DNA of 36,349 nucleotides, taken from contig JAEEGM010000092.1 in the NCBI GenBank assembly GCA_016280325.1, positions 1-36,349 on the forward strand, given 5' to 3'. The first letter of the stretch is position 1, and every line of letters starts with the position of its first letter. Shown piece after piece: positions 1-6,387 of this stretch. This stretch comes from Eubacterium sp. GTDB taxonomy: Bacteria > Bacillota > Clostridia > Lachnospirales > Lachnospiraceae. The notes under the pieces were generated by a model. It was not told where the DNA came from and did not search any database. It saw only the letters and a program-made list of their open reading frames with translations. The position numbers and the translations under genes are program-made.

Positions 1-221
1 CGATGCCTGCCATCAATAAGAAGAATTCCTTACGGCTGCTTGCAGATGAGTGTCCTACGGTCGAGCAGGATGAGGAAGAAGGTTTCCTTTCCGTGGTGTT
101 TGACCACAGGCCGAATGAGCATGCCGATTTGTTGCTCCGGTCATTTGAACTGGGTGTGCAGGGCGTGATCGATCAATATGGCAGTGAGTTTGTCAGTCTG
201 GTGTATGAAACAAGTGAATGA
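1..221 (+). CDS. prp: Ribosomal-processing cysteine protease Prp, C-terminal part (5' end outside window)
   Basis: The reading frame is open to the left edge, so the methionine at base 3 is internal and the true start lies outside the window. About 72 residues are visible and end in a helix-like stretch (LLRSFELGVQGVIDQYG) that resembles the end of Prp proteins. The catalytic His and Cys of the family lie in the missing N-terminal half, so the active site cannot be checked. Prp removes the N-terminal extension of ribosomal protein L27 in Firmicutes. The next gene encodes an L27 with exactly that extension, and this neighbourhood is the main support for the call. The two genes are closely spaced and probably co-transcribed. 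Confidence 0.8.
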   Translation, partial: MPAINKKNSLRLLADECPTVEQDEEEGFLSVVFDHRPNEHADLLLRSFELGVQGVIDQYGSEFVSLVYETSE

Positions 222-273
222 GTGTTAGGAGAACTGCATACGAAGTATGTGTGCTCCGGATTGCGAGGTTATT

Positions 274-558
274 ATGTTGAAGTATAATCTTCAGTTATTT
301 GCCCATAAAAAGGGAATGGGTTCTACCAAGAACGGTCGTGATTCCGAGTCCAAGAGACTGGGTGCGAAGCGTGCGGACGGTCAGTTCGTATTGGCAGGAA
401 ATATTCTGTATCGTCAGCGTGGAACCAAGATCCATCCGGGAACCAACGTTGGTAAGGGTGGCGATGATACGCTTTATGCCAAGGTTGATGGAATTCTTCG
501 TTTCGAGCGTAAAGGTCGCGATAAGAAAGTGGCCAGTGTTTACCCGAAGGAAGACTGA
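274..558 (+). CDS. rpmA: 50S ribosomal protein L27 (bL27) with Prp-cleavable extension
   Basis: The 94-residue product begins [17 protein letters not shown], the Firmicutes form in which Prp cuts after LQLF to expose the AHKKG end that reaches the peptidyl transferase centre. The body ([20 protein letters not shown], then a glycine-rich middle and FERKGRDKK) is typical of bL27. The ORF track starts earlier at 247, adding nine residues (MCAPDCEVI). I prefer 274 because family members start at this MLK and a GAGG site lies about 5 nt before it. An AGGAG at 227-231 lies about 15 nt before 247, so the longer form is not excluded. The gene sits between prp and obgE, the usual order. Confidence 0.95.
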   Translation: MLKYNLQLFAHKKGMGSTKNGRDSESKRLGAKRADGQFVLAGNILYRQRGTKIHPGTNVGKGGDDTLYAKVDGILRFERKGRDKKVASVYPKED

Positions 559-578
559 TCGGATTAGTATGAATGTGT

Positions 579-614
579 GGGCTGACAGCGTGTTTGTCAG
601 CCCCTCGTTTATTT
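579..614 (+). terminator. Hairpin between rpmA and obgE, intrinsic-terminator-like
   Basis: A perfect 9-bp stem (GGGCTGACA at 579-587 pairing with TGTCAGCCC at 595-603) with a 7-nt loop is followed by a weak T-rich run (CTCGTTTATTT). It lies right before the obgE ribosome site. With such a short T tract it may be only a partial terminator that lowers obgE relative to L27. Confidence 0.55.
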
Positions 615-627
615 AGGAGACAAAATC

Positions 628-1923
628 ATGAGTTTTTCGGATAAGGCGACGATACGGATCCGTTCCGGTAACGGCGGCGATGGGCATGTAAGCTTCCGTC
701 GTGAAAAATATGTCGCAAACGGCGGCCCGGACGGCGGTGACGGTGGTCGCGGCGGTGATCTTATTTTTGAAGTGGATCCCGGCCTTAATACATTGAACGA
801 CTTTCGTTATAAGCAAAAATACTATGCCGGTAACGGCGAACCCGGAGGGAAAAGACGATGTCACGGAGCGGACGGCGATGATCTCGTTGTAAAGGTCCCG
901 GCAGGGACGATCGTAAGAGAAGCAAGTACCGGACAGGTAATCACGGACATGTCTTATGAGAATACCCGTGAGGTGATCCTTAAGGGTGGACGCGGCGGCA
1001 AGGGAAACATGAACTTTGCCACGCCGACGATGCAGGCGCCGAAGTACGCGCAGCCGGGTAAGCAGGGAATTGAGCTTGAGGTTATTCTTGAGCTGAAGGT
1101 GATCGCTGATGTTGGTTTGGTGGGATTTCCCAATGTCGGGAAGTCAACCCTGTTATCCCGCGTCAGTGCTGCCAAGCCCAAGATTGCTAACTATCACTTC
1201 ACGACGCTGAATCCGAATCTCGGTGTGGTGGATCTGGACGGTGCGAACAGTTTTGTCATGGCGGATATACCCGGCCTGATCGAGGGAGCTGCGGAAGGAG
1301 TCGGACTGGGACACGATTTCCTTCGCCATATCGAGCGAACGCGTGTTATTTTGCATGTTGTTGATGCGGCATCGACCGAGGGACGTGATCCAATCGAGGA
1401 TATTCACACGATCAATAAGGAATTGGCAGAATACGATAAGGTACTTGCGGGCAGACCGCAGGTTATCGCCGCGAACAAGCTGGATTGCCTGTTCGGCGAG
1501 GATCGTGAGACGGTTCTGGAACTCTTGAAAGAAGAGTTTGAATCGCAGGGTGTACCGGTGTTCCCGATCTCAGCGGTCACCGGAGAAGGTGTTAAGGAAC
1601 TCCTTTACCACATTCGCCGGATGCTGAACGAACTCCCGGATGATCGTGTTGTCTATGAAAAAGAATATGAGGTTAAGCTTCCGGATCTTTCCGACGAACC
1701 GTATACGGTTACGAAAAGTGAGGACGATGAGGACACCTATCTTGTTGAGGGACCTCGTATCGAGCGTATGCTGGGCTACACCAACCTGGATTCGGAAAAG
1801 GGCTTTGCGTTCTTCCAGAAGTTTTTGCAGGAAAACGGTATCCTGGACGAGTTGGTGGAACTGGGCATTCAGGAAGGTGATACGGTTAAGATCTACGGCT
1901 GGCAATTCGAGTATTATCCGTAA
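628..1923 (+). CDS. obgE: GTPase ObgE/CgtA
   Basis: This 431-residue protein shows the full Obg layout. Residues 1-160 form the glycine-rich Obg fold (GGDGGRGGDL, GGRGGKGNMNF). The G domain follows, with P-loop GFPNVGKST at 166-174, switch FTTLNPNLG near 191, DIPG at 213-216, NKLD at 283-286 and SAVTGEG near 315. A C-terminal OCT domain runs from about 350 to 431. Obg binds the large ribosomal subunit and links GTP/ppGpp levels to ribosome assembly and growth. AGGAG at 615-619 places the start at ATG 628. The gene follows rpmA after a hairpin and precedes nadD-yqeK by 15 nt, so obgE and nadD-yqeK are probably co-transcribed. Confidence 0.98.
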   Translation: MSFSDKATIRIRSGNGGDGHVSFRREKYVANGGPDGGDGGRGGDLIFEVDPGLNTLNDFRYKQKYYAGNGEPGGKRRCHGADGDDLVVKVPAGTIVREASTGQVITDMSYENTREVILKGGRGGKGNMNFATPTMQAPKYAQPGKQGIELEVILELKVIADVGLVGFPNVGKSTLLSRVSAAKPKIANYHFTTLNPNLGVVDLDGANSFVMADIPGLIEGAAEGVGLGHDFLRHIERTRVILHVVDAASTEGRDPIEDIHTINKELAEYDKVLAGRPQVIAANKLDCLFGEDRETVLELLKEEFESQGVPVFPISAVTGEGVKELLYHIRRMLNELPDDRVVYEKEYEVKLPDLSDEPYTVTKSEDDEDTYLVEGPRIERMLGYTNLDSEKGFAFFQKFLQENGILDELVELGIQEGDTVKIYGWQFEYYP

Positions 1924-1938
1924 TAGGAATGGTTAAAA

Positions 1939-3156
1939 ATGGCTAAAATCGGAATCCTCGGCGGCAGTTTCAACCCGCCACATAAAGCGCATCGCGCTAT
2001 GGCTAAGGCTGCCTGCGAACAATACGGTTTGCAGACGCTGTATATCATGCCCAATTCACGTCCGCCTCACAAGTCGGATGAAGAATTCGTAAGCGACGAG
2101 CACCGCGTCCGGATGATCAAACTGATGATTGAAAGCATGAAGGACGGAAAATGCCGTTATTCGGACTTCGAGATAGAGCATGGTGGTGTCAGTTATACGT
2201 ATGAGACACTGACACGTTGGAAAAAAGAGAATCCCGAAGACGATATCTTCTTTATCATCGGCGGTGATTCCCTGGAAGCCTTTGACACCTGGAGGGAGCC
2301 CGGTATCATATCGGAGAAAGCCACGATGTTGGTGGCGCCACGTTCCGGGATGACAGAGAAGGAATTAAAAACCCTTTGTAAGGATTTTTCAAAAAAATAT
2401 ACGGGAGATTTCTTACCGCTCTCGATCAAATCTTCCTACGCCGAACTATCATCCACAAAGATTCGTAAGAAGCATGGTGAATCAGGAAGCCTTCCGGGTC
2501 GAGTGAAGCGTTATATCGAGTTGCATGGACTATACGGATGCAAGATGCTGACATATGATCAGGTTCCACAGGAAAAGGAACTTTTGAAGTGTCTGCATGC
2601 GACGCTTCGACCGAAACGGTACCGCCACACAATCGGAGTCGCGGATACGGCAGAGATGCTCGCGGAACGATACGCCGCTAATGATGATTCGTTTATTAGT
2701 AGTTCCAGGCAGGCGGGACTATTACATGACAACGCGAAATATTTCACCGATGCCGAGCAGGTCGCCCTTTGCGATGCATATGGCATCGAACTCACGTCCA
2801 CGGAGCGGGAAAATCCTTCCCTGATCCACGGAAAGCTGGGGGCATACCTTGCGGAGCACAGATATGGCGTAAAGGACGAGGATATCCTGAACGCAATCCG
2901 TTATCACACAGTCGGCAGGCCTCGGATGTCCCTCATGGAGAAAATCATCTACATAGCGGATTATATCGAACCGGGACGTGTGATCCCGGGCGCCCTCCAT
3001 CCGCTTGAAGAGATACGAATCCTCGTAACGCAAGATCTTGACAAGGCACTGGTCTTTGTTATCGAGAATACGATCGATTATCTCCAAAAGACAGGCAGAA
3101 CGATTGACGAAGCGTCCCTTGCCACGCTTCAATACTATACAAAAAATGGAATTTAG
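1939..3156 (+). CDS. nadD: Fused nicotinate-nucleotide adenylyltransferase (NadD) and HD-domain hydrolase (YqeK)
   Basis: One 405-residue frame contains two enzymes. Residues 1 to about 200 are NadD: the nucleotidyltransferase motif GGSFNPPHKAH is at 8-18 and the late motif SSTKIR near 171. NadD makes deamido-NAD from nicotinate mononucleotide and ATP. From about residue 203 comes a YqeK-like HD domain with H230, H253-D254 (LLHDNAKY), H287, RYHTVG (H313) and EKIIYIADYIEPGR ending in the metal-binding D331 region. YqeK proteins hydrolyse diadenosine tetraphosphate symmetrically. In Bacillus nadD, yqeK and rsfS are separate neighbours; here the first two are fused and rsfS follows. No stop or frameshift lies at the junction. 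The start follows an AGGAATGG site. Confidence 0.95.
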   Translation: MAKIGILGGSFNPPHKAHRAMAKAACEQYGLQTLYIMPNSRPPHKSDEEFVSDEHRVRMIKLMIESMKDGKCRYSDFEIEHGGVSYTYETLTRWKKENPEDDIFFIIGGDSLEAFDTWREPGIISEKATMLVAPRSGMTEKELKTLCKDFSKKYTGDFLPLSIKSSYAELSSTKIRKKHGESGSLPGRVKRYIELHGLYGCKMLTYDQVPQEKELLKCLHATLRPKRYRHTIGVADTAEMLAERYAANDDSFISSSRQAGLLHDNAKYFTDAEQVALCDAYGIELTSTERENPSLIHGKLGAYLAEHRYGVKDEDILNAIRYHTVGRPRMSLMEKIIYIADYIEPGRVIPGALHPLEEIRILVTQDLDKALVFVIENTIDYLQKTGRTIDEASLATLQYYTKNGI

Positions 3157-3163
3157 CCGGCAA

Positions 3164-3243
3164 GTCGCTCAGATTCTATCGCCCTTCGAGGCGTATTTAG
3201 CGCATTCGCTACTTCGCCGAGAAGAAGATAGAATCTGAACGAC
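3164..3243. repeat. Cloverleaf-like structured repeat, copy 1
   Basis: A perfect 12-bp outer stem (TCAGATTCTATC at 3169-3180 with GATAGAATCTGA at 3227-3238) extends by four more pairs (GTCG at 3164-3167 with CGAC at 3240-3243) past one mismatch. Inside are three short hairpins: CGCC/GGCG, AGCG/CGCT and CTTC/GAAG. The 49-nt core (3181-3229) is 44/49 identical to copy 2. It is not a tRNA: it has no T-loop TTC motif or normal anticodon arm. Its role is unknown. Confidence 0.75.
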
Positions 3244-3267
3244 AGACATGCAAATATACCATATCAG

Positions 3268-3339
3268 ATTTCATCGCCCCTCGAGGCGCATTGAGCGCAT
3301 GCGCTACTTCGGCGAGAAGAAGATAAAAGAAGATGAAAT
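3268..3339. repeat. Cloverleaf-like structured repeat, copy 2
   Basis: The core at 3276-3324 matches copy 1 with five substitutions, all in positions that the proposed fold leaves unpaired. The outer stem is different in sequence yet still pairs: ATTTCATC at 3268-3275 with GATGAAAT at 3332-3339. In this copy the second hairpin is the perfect palindrome AGCGCATGCGCT. The element ends 25 nt before the rsfS ribosome site, so it lies in the probable leader of rsfS. Confidence 0.75.
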
Positions 3340-3376
3340 AGGATCGACATAAGAATTGAATCTTAGGAGAATAATT

Positions 3377-3733
3377 ATGAGTGAAACATCGATGACTATG
3401 GCCCGCGTCGCCTACGACGCACTGGATGAAAAACTTGGTGAGGATATCGAGATCCTGAAGATCGACGAGATATCCGTGATCGCCGACTATCTTGTGATCG
3501 CGAACGGAGACAACCCGAATCAGATCCGCGCCATGCTTGAACAAGTGGAACAGCGCATGAGTGAAGCCGGATTTGACTCCAAACGGATTGAAGGCAATAA
3601 AAACTCAACCTGGATCCTGATGGATTATGGGGATGTGATTGTACATATTTTTTCACGAGAAGACCGCCTTTTCTACGATTTAGAGCGTATTTGGAGGGAC
3701 GGAACCAAGGTTAATCGTGAGGATATCGGGTAA
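3377..3733 (+). CDS. rsfS: Ribosome silencing factor RsfS
   Basis: The product of 118 residues has the family signatures ADYLVIANGDN, WILMDYGDVIVHIF and FYDLERIW. RsfS binds uL14 on the large subunit and blocks subunit joining when nutrients are low. The ORF track begins at a TTG at 3356, but ATG 3377 is the better start: AGGAGA at 3365-3370 lies about 6 nt before it, and the added residues are not family-like. The gene keeps its usual place after nadD-yqeK, although 220 nt containing two structured repeats now separate them. Confidence 0.95.
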   Translation: MSETSMTMARVAYDALDEKLGEDIEILKIDEISVIADYLVIANGDNPNQIRAMLEQVEQRMSEAGFDSKRIEGNKNSTWILMDYGDVIVHIFSREDRLFYDLERIWRDGTKVNREDIG

Positions 3734-3786
3734 AAGAACGTTCAGAAACTATCTACGAACGGCGTATTTTTCACTACGAAAGTTTC

Positions 3787-3815
3787 TTGATTTTTCTCCC
3801 GGGTTCTGCTATGAT
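3787..3815 (+). promoter_or_regulatory. Sigma-A type promoter for the DUF5688-like gene
   Basis: TTGATT at 3787-3792 and TATGAT at 3810-3815 are separated by 17 nt. They lie about 45 nt before the start of the next gene and after the rsfS stop. Confidence 0.7.
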
Positions 3816-3858
3816 AAGAGAACGATATGAAGTATTTTGACAGTGAGAAGGGAGTTCT

Positions 3859-4755
3859 ATGTCAAAATACGATTTTTTAATGCAGGTGAAGGATCATCTG
3901 GAAGAGTGTCACGAACTGGATGGCACTGTAGTGGAAGGTAATGTCTACCTGAAAAACAATGATACCGAGTGCTATGGGGTGTCAATCTGCCGTGGTGAGA
4001 CGTTCATCTCGCCGGTCTTTTATGTCGATCGTTTCTACGATGCTTATTGTCAAAAAAAGCTGACAATGGAAGATGTGGTACGAACCATCGTCGGTCACTT
4101 TATGACCGTTTCCGAAGCATGCAGGGATCATTCCGATATTTCCCTTGAGTACGAAGATTGCAAGGAGAAGATCATCTATCGGCTGATCTCGGCTAATAAA
4201 AATGCCCGCTATTTGGAGTCGATTCCGTACATCCCGTTTCTGGATATGGCAATTATCTTCCTGATCGTATATCGATTGGACGAAGAGGGACTGGAATCCA
4301 TACGGGTTACAACGGAACTGATGGACAGCTGGGGTGTCGGAACGGAAGAACTGATGATGCTGGCGAAGAAAAATACGCCGGCGATCTTTCCTGCGACCCT
4401 GGAACCCATGGCGGATGTGATGGCGCGGCTTCTTCATATGGAGATGGATGAGATCGAAGAGATGGAGCTGGATTCACCTTTGCTACTGCTGTCGAACAAG
4501 CAGGGTATATACGGTGCGACTTCCATGATCTACGAAGAGCAGGCCGAGCAGATCGGTGAAATACTTGGAGAAAACTTCTATGTGATCCCCAGCAGTGTGC
4601 ATGAAGTTCTGATACTGCCGGAGAGCGAGGTTTCAGACCCTGAGCCACTGGATGAGATGATCACTCAGATCAACCGGGACCATCTGGGTAGCGTCGATGT
4701 CTTGTCAGATCGTGCATATTTTTATATGCGTAACGAAAAACGATTTTATTTTTGA
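3859..4755 (+). CDS. DUF5688-like protein of unknown function
   Basis: This 298-residue protein resembles the DUF5688 proteins common in Lachnospiraceae; I recognise the general pattern rather than a catalytic motif. It is soluble and acidic, with no signal peptide. Visible landmarks are ISPVFYVDRFYDAY near 50-65, MDSWGVG in the middle, FPATLEPM near 175-185, and a C-terminal part (VIPSSVHEVLILPE, then RAYFYMRNEKRFYF) that may bind a ligand. It has its own promoter and a good AGAAGGGAG ribosome site. No neighbour suggests a pathway: rsfS lies before it and a tRNA gene after it. The function is unknown, and the family name is given at moderate confidence. Confidence 0.75.
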   Translation: MSKYDFLMQVKDHLEECHELDGTVVEGNVYLKNNDTECYGVSICRGETFISPVFYVDRFYDAYCQKKLTMEDVVRTIVGHFMTVSEACRDHSDISLEYEDCKEKIIYRLISANKNARYLESIPYIPFLDMAIIFLIVYRLDEEGLESIRVTTELMDSWGVGTEELMMLAKKNTPAIFPATLEPMADVMARLLHMEMDEIEEMELDSPLLLLSNKQGIYGATSMIYEEQAEQIGEILGENFYVIPSSVHEVLILPESEVSDPEPLDEMITQINRDHLGSVDVLSDRAYFYMRNEKRFYF

Positions 4756-4756
4756 C

Positions 4757-4785
4757 TTTACAAAATGCATCAGATTGATTATAAT
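4757..4785 (+). promoter_or_regulatory. Promoter for tRNA-Arg
   Basis: TTTACA at 4757-4762 and a perfect TATAAT at 4780-4785 have a 17-nt spacer. The -10 box ends 12 nt before the tRNA, so the transcript would have a very short leader. The -35 box starts 2 nt after the stop codon of the preceding gene. Confidence 0.75.
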
Positions 4786-4797
4786 AGACAAGGCAAT

Positions 4798-4871
<74 letters not shown>

Positions 4872-4873
4872 GC

Positions 4874-4920
4874 GGGAAACGCCGGCCGTTTATCGAACCC
4901 CGGCGGTTTCCCTATACTTT
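4874..4920 (+). terminator. Terminator after tRNA-Arg
   Basis: GGGAAACGCCGG (4874-4885) pairs with CCGGCGGTTTCCC (4900-4912), with one bulged base and a 14-nt loop. TATACTTT follows. This is a strong stem with only a modest T-run. Confidence 0.6.
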
Positions 4921-4943
4921 GTTTATAAAGGAATGTGAATCCT

Positions 4944-5591
4944 ATGAAGATGCAATACAAAAAACTGGTTATTATTATTTCCGTAGCAACACTTTTGCTC
5001 GGATTTTTCATCCTAACACTGATCCCCAGCGGAAAAGGCGGCAATGATGCTTCTGAGGCGGATCTCAAGATGAACGAGAATCCGGAGATCAACTCGCTGA
5101 TCGCGGAGTATTTCACGGCAAAGAAGACGGTTGACATGGATGCGTTTGAGACAATCGTCAGCGACGTTAATCGGATCGATAAGGCGAAATTCACGGCGAT
5201 GGCAGCGTATGTGGAGGATTATCAGAACATTAACTGCTACGTGATCGAGAATTCCGAAGGGAACGGTTACCGCGTCTACGCCAGGTACGATATGAAGATG
5301 AAAAATATTGACACACCGGCTCCGTGTCTGAGTGCGTTTTATGTGACGTCGACTTCGGATAACAATTACATTATCTATCTGAGTGCATTGGATGAGGTTC
5401 AGGAGGATTTCATCACGTCCGCGGATCAGAACGAAGCGATAATCAAGTTGACGGCTGAGGTACAGCAGGCGATGGATGACGCGATCGCGCAGGATCCGAC
5501 CTTTAAGCAGTTGTATCAGCGCATGGATCGTGAGATTAAGGCGGCTTCCGGCTCGGCAACCGGTGTATCCGGAGGGGCAGTGAGCAACTGA
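4944..5591 (+). CDS. Membrane-anchored extracytoplasmic protein of unknown function
   Basis: The 215-residue product starts MKMQYKKLVIIISVATLLLG, a single uncleaved-looking signal anchor (about 8-27), followed by a soluble outer domain. The first part (INSLIAEYFTAKKTVDMDAFETIV, then a tyrosine- and strand-rich stretch) looks like an NTF2-like fold, but I infer that only from the helix-then-strand pattern. The C-terminus is a low-complexity Gly/Ser/Ala tail (SGSATGVSGGAVSN). There is no lipobox cysteine. ATG 4944 has AAGGA about 11 nt upstream; the track's GTG at 4935 is too close to it. It lies between tRNA-Arg and rluF, and no partner is evident. Confidence 0.75.
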   Translation: MKMQYKKLVIIISVATLLLGFFILTLIPSGKGGNDASEADLKMNENPEINSLIAEYFTAKKTVDMDAFETIVSDVNRIDKAKFTAMAAYVEDYQNINCYVIENSEGNGYRVYARYDMKMKNIDTPAPCLSAFYVTSTSDNNYIIYLSALDEVQEDFITSADQNEAIIKLTAEVQQAMDDAIAQDPTFKQLYQRMDREIKAASGSATGVSGGAVSN

Positions 5592-5681
5592 TCGTTTTTC
5601 AATAAGAAATATGCATCACCTGTGGTGACCTGTGTTATGCGCACGGGACACTGCGGGTGATTTTCATAAGGGAGGATTCAC

Positions 5682-6377
5682 GTGCGTATCAATCGATTTT
5701 TAAGTCATAACGGCGTCTGCTCGAGGAGGGAGGCGGACCGCATGCTGGAAGCCGGTCGTGTGCGAATCGGTGATCGGGTTGCCGTGCTGGGTGATACGGT
5801 TTCAGAGGGGGATTCCGTGTATGTTGACGGCGTACCGGTGGAGAGAAAGGCGGAGCGCGTAATCCTGGCATATCACAAGCCACTCGGTGTTATCTGTACG
5901 ACCAGTGAAAAGGAACGGCCGAACTTGACAGATGTGATTGATTATCCGGATCGGGTGTTTCCGGTGGGGCGGCTTGATAAGGATTCAACCGGGTTGATTC
6001 TGCTCACAAATGACGGATTACTCGCTGATGAACTGATGCGTGGGCGAAATGACCATGAAAAGGAATATGTCGTGTGTACAGACAAGCCTTTGACGGATTC
6101 GGTGGTTCAGGCGATGGAACAGGGAGTGCCGCTGATGGAGACGATGACGAAGCCCTGTCGGATTTTTGATCGCAAAGGAAAGGAATTCCATATTGTTTTG
6201 ACGCAGGGGTTGAACCGTCAGATACGAAAGATGTGCGAATACTTCGGATATCGAGTAACGTCGCTTAGGAGAATCCGATTCGTATCGGTAACGCTTGACG
6301 GACTTGATGAGGGAACATGGCGTGTGCTTACGGAAGCTGAGGCACGTGAACTCAATGAGGTTTGTAAATCGAACTAA
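5682..6377 (+). CDS. rluF: Pseudouridine synthase, RsuA/RluF family
   Basis: The 231-residue protein has an N-terminal S4 RNA-binding domain (MRINRFLSHNGVCSRREADR, about 1-60). The catalytic domain carries GRLDKDSTG at 96-104, in which D99 is the expected catalytic aspartate. LTQGLNRQIRKMCEYFGY near 165-182 is the family's second landmark. RluF proteins convert a 23S rRNA uridine (2604 in E. coli) to pseudouridine; the exact target here is inferred. The start is GTG with GGAGG at 5671-5675, 6 nt away. Ten nucleotides separate its stop from the ligA start, so the two are likely one transcript. Confidence 0.9.
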   Translation: MRINRFLSHNGVCSRREADRMLEAGRVRIGDRVAVLGDTVSEGDSVYVDGVPVERKAERVILAYHKPLGVICTTSEKERPNLTDVIDYPDRVFPVGRLDKDSTGLILLTNDGLLADELMRGRNDHEKEYVVCTDKPLTDSVVQAMEQGVPLMETMTKPCRIFDRKGKEFHIVLTQGLNRQIRKMCEYFGYRVTSLRRIRFVSVTLDGLDEGTWRVLTEAEARELNEVCKSN

Positions 6378-6387
6378 GGGGGAACAG

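Noticed and set aside
247-273. Longer L27 start at ATG 247
   Set aside because: Family members begin at the MLK of 274, which has its own GAGG site; the extra nine residues are not L27-like.
3164-3339. Two tRNA-like or CRISPR-like repeats
   Set aside because: There is no T-loop, anticodon arm or acceptor end of a tRNA, and only two copies with no spacer pattern.
5592-5681. Small hairpins before rluF (for example TCACC/GGTGA) as a riboswitch or attenuator
   Set aside because: Stems are short, no T-run follows and no known riboswitch core is visible.
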